From positions 1 through 45,756 of the forward strand of contig NZ_LBMU02000064.1 of assembly GCF_001005085.2 (NCBI RefSeq): DNA of 45,756 nt, given 5' to 3'. This stretch comes from Streptomyces humi (GTDB taxonomy: Bacteria > Actinomycetota > Actinomycetes > Streptomycetales > Streptomycetaceae). The notes beneath the pieces are model-generated. The model was not told the DNA's origin, did not search any database, and was given only the letters and a program-made list of their open reading frames with translations. Of the stretch, positions 25,482-32,511 are shown in pieces; position 1 is the first letter of the stretch; every line of letters starts with the position of its first letter. The position numbers were made by a program, and so were the translations under genes.

Positions 25482-25612
25482 ACCTGCGCGGACCTTGCGG
25501 GTGCTGGCGACCGGCTCACGGGACGAGCACTCTCGACGCGGAGCCCGCGGCGCGGCAGAGTGCCCTTTCATACCGACGAGTAAGCCCCTTCTCCGCACCC
25601 CTGGGAGTGCCC

Positions 25613-26956
25613 GTGACCAACTGGGTCGGCCGGACCGCCGCCGAGATCGCCGCCGCCGTACGGGAGAAGGAGGTCACCCCCAGGCAGGTGGTGGCCGAGC
25701 ACCTGGAGCGGATCGCCCGGCTGGACGGACGGATCGGCGCGTTCCGCAAGGTCCGGGCCGAGGCCGCGCTCGCCGAGGCGGACGAGGTCGGGGCGCGGGC
25801 CGGTCTCGGCGGACTTCCCCTCGCGGGGGTGCCGTTGGCCGTGAAGGACAACCTGGCGGTGCGCGGTGAGGCACACCGGGACGGTTCGGCGGCGACACCG
25901 GACACGCCCGCCGACGCCGACCACGTCACCGTGGCCCGGCTGCGGGCCGCGGGTGCCGTGGTGGTGGGACTGACGAACGTGCCCGAGCTGTGCGTCTTCG
26001 GCACCACCGAGGGGGCCCACGGCATCACCCGCAACCCGTGGGACACCAGCCGCAGCGCCGGCGGCTCCTCGGGCGGCAGCGCGGCCGCGGTCGCCGCCGG
26101 CCTGGTGCCGATCGCCGTGGGCAACGACGGCATGGGCTCGCTGCGCATCCCGGCGGCCAACTGCGGTCTGGTCACCGTCAAGCCGGGGTTCGGGGTGGTC
26201 CCGGCCGGGATCGGCAACGGCGACTGGTTCGGCATGTCGGAGAACGGGCCGCTGGCGACCACGGTCGAGGACGCCCGGCTGATGCTCTCGGTGCTGGCGG
26301 AGCGGGAGTTCACGGGCGCCGGGGAGCGCCCGCCGCGGAAGATAGCCGTGTCGCGGCGCAGCCCTCTGGTCGGTGTGACCGTGAGCAGGCCGTATACGAA
26401 CGCGGTGGCCGAAGCGGCCGGGGTCCTGGCGGGCGCCGGGCATCAGGTGCGGCGCGCCGAGCCGCCCTACCCGGCGTCGATCGGGGTCACCGCGCTGCGG
26501 CACTGGACCGCGGGTACGGCCGTGGACGCGGCGGACCTGGACCCCGCCCTGCTGGCGCGGCGGACCCGGGTGCACGCGGCCGTGGGCCGCCGCTTCCTGC
26601 GCGGGGTGCGGGTGAGCGACGCCCGGGACCGGCTGCGCGCCCGTCTCACCCCGTTCTTCGCCGAGTACGACGTGCTGCTCACCCCGGCTCTGGCCCGCCG
26701 CTCCCCCGCCGCGGCGCCCTGGCACGAGCGGGGCTGGTTCCGCAACGTGCTGGCCGGTTCCAACTACTCCCCGCTGACCCCGGCCTGGAACCTCACCGGC
26801 TGGCCCGCGATGTCGGTCCCGTTCGGCACCCTGCCCTCGGGCGCCCCCTGCGCCGTACAGCTGGTGGGGCGGCCGGGCTCGGAGGCGGTGCTGCTGGACG
26901 TGGCCAGGCAGCTGGAGACACTGCGGCCGTGGCGGCGGACGGCGCCGCTCGACTGA
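25613..26956 (+). CDS. Amidase-signature family hydrolase
   Basis: A 447-residue cytoplasmic amidase with the Ser-cisSer-Lys triad: Lys78 (PLAVKDNL), cis-Ser152 in AGGSSGGSAAAVAAG and nucleophile Ser176 in GNDGMGSLRIP. The third motif differs slightly from the usual GTDxGGSxRxP (Asn-Asp-Gly-Met-Gly-Ser), but the triad is intact. The GTG at 25613 has GGGAG close upstream. It is divergent from the fucosidase operon (226-bp gap) and convergent with the GNAT gene, 12 bp apart at the ends. The substrate cannot be read from sequence. It shares no evident link with GatA partners, so it is a stand-alone amidase. Confidence 0.88.
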   Translation: MTNWVGRTAAEIAAAVREKEVTPRQVVAEHLERIARLDGRIGAFRKVRAEAALAEADEVGARAGLGGLPLAGVPLAVKDNLAVRGEAHRDGSAATPDTPADADHVTVARLRAAGAVVVGLTNVPELCVFGTTEGAHGITRNPWDTSRSAGGSSGGSAAAVAAGLVPIAVGNDGMGSLRIPAANCGLVTVKPGFGVVPAGIGNGDWFGMSENGPLATTVEDARLMLSVLAEREFTGAGERPPRKIAVSRRSPLVGVTVSRPYTNAVAEAAGVLAGAGHQVRRAEPPYPASIGVTALRHWTAGTAVDAADLDPALLARRTRVHAAVGRRFLRGVRVSDARDRLRARLTPFFAEYDVLLTPALARRSPAAAPWHERGWFRNVLAGSNYSPLTPAWNLTGWPAMSVPFGTLPSGAPCAVQLVGRPGSEAVLLDVARQLETLRPWRRTAPLD

Positions 26957-26968
26957 CGACCGGCCGGT

Positions 26969-27451
26969 TCAGAGGGCGCGGTACATGATGTGCAGGCCGA
27001 CCGGTCCGTGGACGGGGTGGTCGTGAGCCTCAGGGACCGTGCCGAGGATCGTGAAGCCGAGCGAGGTCCACAGGGCGACGGCGGGGTTGGTCTCGACGAC
27101 GGCGTTGAAGACCATGGACCGGTAGCCGTGCGCCCGGGCCTCGGCGAGGACGTGCTCGGCGAGGGCGCGGCCGATGCCCCGGCCGCCCTGGTCGGGGTCG
27201 ACCATGAAGCCCGCGTTGGCCACCCGGGCCGCGGGGCCCCCGTAGTTGGGGGTGAGGTAGGCGGAGCCGACGACGGCTCCGGTGGGGTCCTCGGCGACGT
27301 AGACCCGCTTCGCCGGGCTCATCCACAGGGCGCGGGCCGCTGCCTCCGAGGTGTCGGGGTCCCATCCGTAGGTCTCGGCGGCGGCGACGATCCGGTGCCA
27401 GAAGGGCCAGATCTGCGGCCAGTCGGCCGCGGTGGCTTCTCTGATCAGCAT
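26969..27451 (-). CDS. GNAT N-acetyltransferase
   Basis: A complete 160-residue GNAT-fold acyl-CoA transferase. The acetyl-CoA loop QGGRGIGRALAEHVL (about residues 88-102) is the motif A signature, preceded by VANAGFMVDPD (beta-4). The acceptor substrate is unknown. The ATG at 27451 lies inside the 3' arm of an 11-bp hairpin and has no Shine-Dalgarno-like sequence, so translation initiation may be weak or regulated. The small peptide gene 58 bp upstream on the same strand may be cotranscribed with it. Confidence 0.9.
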   Translation of the reverse strand: MLIREATAADWPQIWPFWHRIVAAAETYGWDPDTSEAAARALWMSPAKRVYVAEDPTGAVVGSAYLTPNYGGPAARVANAGFMVDPDQGGRGIGRALAEHVLAEARAHGYRSMVFNAVVETNPAVALWTSLGFTILGTVPEAHDHPVHGPVGLHIMYRAL

Positions 27452-27476
27452 GGGCGTGAGTCTCGCACGCCCATGC
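27448..27476 (-). terminator. Hairpin covering the GNAT start codon
   Basis: GCATGGGCGTG (27448-27458) pairs perfectly with CACGCCCATGC (27466-27476) around a 7-base loop. It could terminate the peptide gene upstream or hide the GNAT start codon in its mRNA. The same bases include the ATG at 27449-27451. Confidence 0.5.
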
Positions 27477-27509
27477 GCGTCGGCGATCGCGACGGGGCTG
27501 ACCGGCCGG

Positions 27510-27683
27510 TCAGTCCACGCTGGGCAGGATGTGCGGCTCGGCGAGGTCCTCCTCGTAACCCGCGAGGCGGATCGGGGCGGACCGGGCCCACACGTCGAGG
27601 CTGCCGAGCTGCCCTGACAGGCTGCCCGCGCCCTCGGTGCGTTCCTTGGGGCGCTGTTCGCGATTCGTCTTTTCCGGTGTCAC
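27510..27683 (-). CDS. 57-residue peptide, RiPP-precursor-like
   Basis: A short frame with a strong ribosome site (AGGAG six bases before GTG 27683). The N-terminal half is charged (MTPEKTNREQRPKERTEGAG), leader-like. The C-terminal half holds a compact segment with the aromatic motifs DVWARSAPIRL and GYEED, ending HILPSVD. There is no Cys, no signal peptide and no membrane segment. Charged-leader, aromatic-core layouts are typical of radical-SAM-modified peptides. I have a weak recollection that multi-cyclophane (AmcA-type) precursors look like this, but could not verify it. No maturase gene is seen in the window. It could also be a small regulatory protein. Confidence 0.6.
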   Translation of the reverse strand: MTPEKTNREQRPKERTEGAGSLSGQLGSLDVWARSAPIRLAGYEEDLAEPHILPSVD

Positions 27684-28166
27684 CGCGCACTCCTTATGTG
27701 TCGGTCACCCTCGGGGCGTACCGGACAGTCTGCGGTCCGGTGCTCGACGCCCGCTCGGGTCTGGGTGGAAGGCCAGTTCGGACGCGGTGGCGCCGGTAAC
27801 TTGCAGGAGAGCAGGCCGTTGTCCACCGGCTCGCCCCGGGACGGACCGTGGGTGTGGGTGGGACCCCGTACTGCTGTCCGTCCCCTACAGATTAACCAAA
27901 TGAGCAGGGCACCGCTCGATAGGGAGTGCAAACAAGGTGTAACTATCGCGAGTCGCTCTGTGCTTCGGCGGCCTGGAAAAAGCCCGTTCGTACCATCATG
28001 CCCTGTTTGCGAACCACTCGCTCGGCCTACTTGCTCGAACGCATATACGATTCACAGGCCACTGGTCCCCGCACGGGCTGTGCAGTTCAGGTTGCGTTGG
28101 CCGGGTCGAAAACTCGACATGATCCGATGGCGCAGGACAACGGCTGTCTCGCGGAAGGACTGACGC
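27684..28166. other. Intergenic region without a convincing gene
   Basis: About 480 bases with clearly lower GC than the coding parts. Open frames here lack codon bias and good ribosome sites. It contains a CCGGAC-GTCCGG hairpin at about 27721-27740, an AT-rich stretch at 27888-27960, and an inverted repeat GTCGAAAACTCGAC near 28107. It probably holds the promoters of the peptide gene (minus) and of the 28167 gene (plus). Confidence 0.5.
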
Positions 28167-28544
28167 ATGGAGCTGCGCAGCGTCGAGGAGCTGATGGATC
28201 TGCTGTACGCCTGCCGGCACCAGCGCGCCCTGCGCACCGCGGCACTGCTGCGCCGCGGCCGGCCCGCCGACAAGGAGCTCCAGGTGGCGGGCCTGGTGCA
28301 CGGCGTCGAGGAACTGCTGGGCTCCGCCGAGGGCGCCGCGCGGGCGGTGCGCCACCTGCTCGGTGAGCGCGTCCACCGCCTGGTCCGCGGGGACGGCACC
28401 GCCCCCGACGAGGACGTGCTGCGGCTGCGCCAGGCCCAGGAGGAGAGCCGCACCGCCGGCTTCGACGCGGGCGTCCTGGAGGACTGGCGGACCGTCCTGG
28501 AACTGGTCGCCGCCCGCAACTCCCGACTGGGGGCTGTCGACTGA
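28167..28544 (+). CDS. Degenerate HD-domain-like protein
   Basis: A 125-residue helical protein with no signal or membrane segment. The segment HQRALRTAALLRRGRPADKELQVAGLVHGVEELL (residues 18-51; best read in two halves) resembles the first part of PhnZ/inositol-oxygenase-like HD-domain proteins, where AGLVHDIGHLL carries the metal-binding His-Asp. Here the Asp is Gly and the following His is missing, so no catalytic metal site is expected. Start: ATG 28167 after GGAAGGA. The SDR gene follows 25 bp later and is probably cotranscribed. The family link is by eye only, so function is unknown. Confidence 0.75.
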   Translation: MELRSVEELMDLLYACRHQRALRTAALLRRGRPADKELQVAGLVHGVEELLGSAEGAARAVRHLLGERVHRLVRGDGTAPDEDVLRLRQAQEESRTAGFDAGVLEDWRTVLELVAARNSRLGAVD

Positions 28545-28569
28545 CGGTGCGTCATGAGACGGTACGGCG

Positions 28570-29340
28570 ATGACGTCATCGTACGGGCCGGCGTACGGGC
28601 TCCGGGGCAGGGCGGCCGTCGTCACCGGCGGCACGCGCGGGATCGGGCGCGCGGTCGCCGAGGCGTTCGCGGCGGCCGGTGCGCTGGTGTGCGTGAGCGC
28701 CCGGGACCCGGACGAGGTCCGGCGTACGGCCGCGGAGCTGGGCGGTGTCGGCCTGGCCGGCAGTGTGGCCGGGCCGGAGCACGCCCGGGAGCTGACCCGG
28801 CTGGCGCTCGCCGAGTTCGGGCGGCTGGACGTGCTGGTCAACAACGCGGCCACGAACCGTCCCTACGGACCGCTCATGGACGCCGACCTCGGCATGTGGC
28901 GGGAGGCGTTCACGGTCAACGTCGAGGCCCCGCTACGGCTGACCCAGTGCGCCTGGCGGGGCTGGATGCGGGAGCACGGCGGCGCGGTGGTCAACATCTG
29001 CACGGAGGGCGCGGCCCATGTGGGGCCCGGCGTGGGGGCGTACGGCACCAGCAAGGCGGCGCTCCTGCACCTCACCCAGCAGCTGGCGGGGGAACTGGCA
29101 CCCCGGGTGCGGGTGAACTCGGTGTCGCCGGGGCTGGTGCGCACGGAGATGGCGCGGTTCATGTGGGAGCCGCGGGAGCCGGAGATCGCGGCGGGCCTGC
29201 CGATGGGGCGGATCGGGGAGCCGGCGGACGTGGCGCGGGCGGTGCTGTGGCTGGCGTCCGACGCCGCGGAGTGGGTGACCGGGGCCGACGTGGTGGTGGA
29301 CGGCGGCACCCGGGTACGGGCGGCGCGTACGGCCGGCTAG
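28570..29340 (+). CDS. SDR-family oxidoreductase
   Basis: A 256-residue short-chain dehydrogenase. TGGTRGIG is at 19-26, NNAA after the central strand, and YGTSK holds the Tyr/Lys pair. The residue thirteen positions before the Tyr, normally the catalytic Ser, is Thr (NICTEGAA). The C-terminus DVVVDGGTRV is typical. The substrate is unknown; the best general match is to 3-oxoacyl- or sugar-type SDRs. It follows the HD-like gene by 25 bp, and its end faces the next gene across 30 bp. The ribosome site before ATG 28570 is weak, which suggests coupling to the upstream gene. Confidence 0.88.
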   Translation: MTSSYGPAYGLRGRAAVVTGGTRGIGRAVAEAFAAAGALVCVSARDPDEVRRTAAELGGVGLAGSVAGPEHARELTRLALAEFGRLDVLVNNAATNRPYGPLMDADLGMWREAFTVNVEAPLRLTQCAWRGWMREHGGAVVNICTEGAAHVGPGVGAYGTSKAALLHLTQQLAGELAPRVRVNSVSPGLVRTEMARFMWEPREPEIAAGLPMGRIGEPADVARAVLWLASDAAEWVTGADVVVDGGTRVRAARTAG

Positions 29341-29370
29341 CGGCGGTACGCGCCGACACTCACGCGGGGC

Positions 29371-30897
29371 TCACCACTTGCCCGGCGCGTAGTCCTTCAG
29401 GAAGACCCCGTACACGTCCTCGCCCTGCTCGCCGAGCACGATCGGGTCGTAGACCCTGGCCGCGCCGTCGACCAGGTCGAGCGGGGCGTGGAAGCCCTCC
29501 TCGGCCAGCCGCAGCTTGTCGAAGTGGGGGCGTTCGTCGGTGATCCAGCCGGTGTCGACGGAGGTCATGAGGATGCCGTCGGTCTGGAACATCTCCGTCG
29601 CGCTGGTCCGGGTGACCATGTTCATGGCCGCCTTGGCCGCGTTGGTGTTGGGGTGTCCGGCGCCCTTGTAACCGCGGCCGAAGACACCTTCCATCGCGGA
29701 GACGTTGACGACGTACGACCGGCCGCGCGCCGCCTTCCTCGCGGCGTCGGCCATGGCCGGGCGCAGCGCGCTGATCAGGATGAACGGCGACGTGTAGTTG
29801 CAGAGCTGGGTCTCCAGGAGCTCCACCGGGGAGATCTGGTCGATGGTCTGCACCCAGGTGTTGGTGTCCACGACGTCCGGGACGAGGCCGCCCGCGTCGA
29901 TCGCGGTGCCGTCGAGGTGCCGGGCGACGCTGGCGTTGCCCGCGACGAGCGCGAGGTCGGCGACCTGCTGCGCGTCCAGGCCGCTGCTGCCCAGCGGCAG
30001 CGCCGCGAGGCCGTCGACGGCACCCGAGTTGAAGGCGCCGATGACGTGGTGGGCGGGGAGTTCGCCGGCGGGCAGCGGGGCGCTCTCGCCCTCGACCAGG
30101 GCCGCGTACGCGGACGGCAGCCGGCGTACCGTCTGGGTCGCGTTGTTGATCAGGATGTCCAGCGGGCCCGCCGCGGTGACCTGCTCCGCGAGGGCCACCG
30201 CCTGGGCGGGGTCGCGCAGGTCGATGCCGACGACCTCCAGGCGGTGCAGCCAGTCCGCGGAGTCCTCCATCGCCTTGAAGCGGCGGATGGCGTCCTTCGG
30301 GAAGCGGGTGGTGATCGTGGTGTGCGCGCCGTCGCGCAGCAGCCGCAGCGCGATGTACATGCCGATCTTGGCGCGGCCGCCGGTGAGCAGGGCGCGCTTG
30401 CCGGTCAGGTCGGCGCGGGCGTCGCGCTTGGCGCGGTTCAGCCGGGCGCAGTCCGGACAGAGCTGGTGGTAGAAGTAGTCGACCTCGACGTAGCGGCTCT
30501 TGCAGGTGTAGCAGGAGCGGGGGCGCTGGAGTATCCCGGCGATCCGGCCCTCGTCGGTCCGTGAGGAGGGCAGCAGGCCCTCGGTCTCGTCGTCGATGCG
30601 CTGGGCGGAGCCGGTCGCGGTGGCCTCGGTGACCGCCTTGTCGTGGGCGGTCTTGGCGGCCCGGCGTTCCTGGCGGCGACGCTGCTTGACCGTGCGGTAG
30701 ACGCCGGCCGTGGCCCGGCGCACCGCGATGGCGTCCGGGTGGTCGACCTCCAGCTCGTCCAGCTCCGCCAGCACGCCGAGGCAGACGGCGAGCCGCTCGG
30801 GGTCGATGCCGGGGCCGTAGACCACGGCCTCCACCGTGTCCTCGGCCGCCGGGCCGTCCTGTGTCACCGTCATCGCGCCGCCGCTTCCCTGATCCAC
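29371..30897 (-). CDS. SDR-like protein with zinc-ribbon insertion
   Basis: A 508-residue protein in two parts. Residues 1-160 are charged and helical and include a four-Cys ribbon (CYTC at 129-132, CPDC at 147-150) that probably binds Zn. From about 163 a Rossmann domain follows with TGGRAKIG (172-179), ILINNAT and VNVSAMEG. The YxxxK motif is not conserved: the Lys in NTNAAKAA has Thr at the Tyr position, and the Ser-Lys spacing is 22 instead of 17. The start is GTG 30897 with GGAG eight bases before; ATG 30873 is the alternative. Function unknown. It may bind nucleotide without normal SDR chemistry. Confidence 0.85.
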   Translation of the reverse strand: MDQGSGGAMTVTQDGPAAEDTVEAVVYGPGIDPERLAVCLGVLAELDELEVDHPDAIAVRRATAGVYRTVKQRRRQERRAAKTAHDKAVTEATATGSAQRIDDETEGLLPSSRTDEGRIAGILQRPRSCYTCKSRYVEVDYFYHQLCPDCARLNRAKRDARADLTGKRALLTGGRAKIGMYIALRLLRDGAHTTITTRFPKDAIRRFKAMEDSADWLHRLEVVGIDLRDPAQAVALAEQVTAAGPLDILINNATQTVRRLPSAYAALVEGESAPLPAGELPAHHVIGAFNSGAVDGLAALPLGSSGLDAQQVADLALVAGNASVARHLDGTAIDAGGLVPDVVDTNTWVQTIDQISPVELLETQLCNYTSPFILISALRPAMADAARKAARGRSYVVNVSAMEGVFGRGYKGAGHPNTNAAKAAMNMVTRTSATEMFQTDGILMTSVDTGWITDERPHFDKLRLAEEGFHAPLDLVDGAARVYDPIVLGEQGEDVYGVFLKDYAPGKW

Positions 30898-31030
30898 CAG
30901 CGGCGCTCCGACTCGCGCCCGCTTTCGAACGGAGGATTTTACGGAGCGCCGGGCCGAAGGACCAAACCCGCCCGAATGGCGGAGCGGGGACGGCGGCGGA
31001 CAGGGGGCCGGGACCGCCCCCGGTCCGCGG

Positions 31031-32362
31031 TCAGCGGTCGCACACCTCCGTCAGCGAGTCCACCTCGTCGGTCACCGCGCGGGCCAGCACGTCGAGGTCC
31101 GGGACGGCCGCCGCGTCGGCCACCAGGCCGTAGTGGACCTGGTTCCGGTAGGTGGAGACGGCGACGGCCAGGGACTGGCCGGGCGCCAGCGGGGCCAGCG
31201 GGTAGACGGCGGTGAGCGGGTGGCCGCCCAGCCGCAGGCCGAGGCCGGGCAGCGGGACGCTGGTGACCAGGATGTCGAACCAGAGCCGGGCGGCCTGGCC
31301 GACGAGCGGTCCGCCGAGCCGGTGCCCGAGCGCCGGCACGTGGTCGGCCAGCAGGGCGACGGCACCGGCGCCCCGGTTGGGTCCCGCGTCCTTGTTGCGG
31401 TCCATCGCCGTGCGCACCCGCGCGAGGCGGGCGAGCGGGTCGGGGTCGTCGACCGGAAGCCGTATCAGGTACCCGGAGAGCCGGTTGCCCTGTGGGGTGG
31501 CGGAGCGCGGACGGCGCCTGGAGACGGGGATCAGGGCACGCGGCGCGACGCCCGCGGTGCCTTCGCCGCGCTCGTCCAGCCAGCGGCGCAGCGCCCCGGC
31601 GACGACGGCGATCAGGACGTCGTTGACGGTGCCGCCGACGGCCTTGCGGACGCGGTGCACGTCGTCGATGTCGAGGTCGACGCCGGCGACGCTGCGGGTG
31701 CCGGTGGGCTCGGACCGCAGCGCGGAGGAGGAGCTGACGCCGAGCGCGGACAGGGCGACGGAGGCGCCGATGTCCAGGGCCCGGCCCACGTCCGAGAGCG
31801 CGCCGCGCACCAGCTCGGGCATCCTGCGCACGTCGGGCAGCGCGAGCATCGGACGGGGGGCCTCGATCGGACGGGGCGATCGCTCGGGCAGGTCGAGCGG
31901 GTCCAGGACCCCGGCGGCCAGCTTCAGGGCGCGCAGGCCGTCCGCGAGGGCGTGGTGGAACTTGAAGAGCACCGCGAAGGAGACGCCGTCCTCGCCGGGC
32001 AGCACATGCGCCTCCCACGGCGGCCGGCCGCGTTCCAGCGGGCGTTCCATCAGCCGGCCCGCGGCGGCCTGGAAGTCGCCGGTGGGGGCGTGCAGCCGGA
32101 CGTGGTCGAGCGGGTCGAAGTCCGGGGCGGTCTCGCGGGCCGCGCCGCCGAAGGCCAGCGGCTGCCAGACGTCCCTGATGCGCATGCGCAGACCGGGCAC
32201 GGCGGCGGCGCGGGCCGCGAGCAGATCGGCGGCGTGGGCGCCGGCCGTCGGCGAGTGCGCGGAGAACACGCCGAGCGCGCCCAGGTGCATCGGGTGCCGG
32301 TCGGACTCGATGTTCCAGAACGCCAGATCGAGAGGGGCGAGCAGATCAGCAGTCGCAGTCAT
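31031..32362 (-). CDS. WS/DGAT-type acyltransferase (wax ester/triacylglycerol synthase)
   Basis: A 443-residue acyltransferase with the HHxxxDG catalytic motif, HHALADG at 136-142, and the N-terminal LDLAFWNIESDRHPMHLGAL segment typical of the family. It would acylate diacylglycerol or fatty alcohol with acyl-CoA at the membrane, storing lipid as is common in Streptomyces. The C-terminal DUF1298-like part (SVPLPGLGLRLGGHPL) is complete. The ATG at 32362 is followed by a normal N-terminus, but its ribosome site is weak. It lies between the zinc-ribbon SDR gene and the GH92 terminator and is probably transcribed alone. Confidence 0.92.
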   Translation of the reverse strand: MTATADLLAPLDLAFWNIESDRHPMHLGALGVFSAHSPTAGAHAADLLAARAAAVPGLRMRIRDVWQPLAFGGAARETAPDFDPLDHVRLHAPTGDFQAAAGRLMERPLERGRPPWEAHVLPGEDGVSFAVLFKFHHALADGLRALKLAAGVLDPLDLPERSPRPIEAPRPMLALPDVRRMPELVRGALSDVGRALDIGASVALSALGVSSSSALRSEPTGTRSVAGVDLDIDDVHRVRKAVGGTVNDVLIAVVAGALRRWLDERGEGTAGVAPRALIPVSRRRPRSATPQGNRLSGYLIRLPVDDPDPLARLARVRTAMDRNKDAGPNRGAGAVALLADHVPALGHRLGGPLVGQAARLWFDILVTSVPLPGLGLRLGGHPLTAVYPLAPLAPGQSLAVAVSTYRNQVHYGLVADAAAVPDLDVLARAVTDEVDSLTEVCDR

Positions 32363-32465
32363 CTAAGGGGGTGCCTCGCGTCGACGGAGGGTGGATCAGC
32401 AGTCAAACGCCGGGACCTGATTACGGTCAAGTACGATCACGCTACGCTCAGTTAACAGCAGATTA

Positions 32466-32495
32466 AGTCCCGCCTCCTCCGAAAGAGGCGGGACT
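32466..32495 (-). terminator. Terminator of the GH92 gene
   Basis: AGTCCCGCCTC (32466-32476) pairs perfectly with GAGGCGGGACT (32485-32495), loop of 8, only 17 bases after the GH92 stop. On the minus strand a T-rich stretch (TTAATC) follows. Confidence 0.8.
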
Positions 32496-32511
32496 CAAGG
32501 GGCACCTGAGG

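Noticed and set aside
27696..28163. 155-codon plus-strand frame in the low-GC gap
   Set aside because: No Streptomyces third-position bias, no ribosome site, and no recognisable domain.
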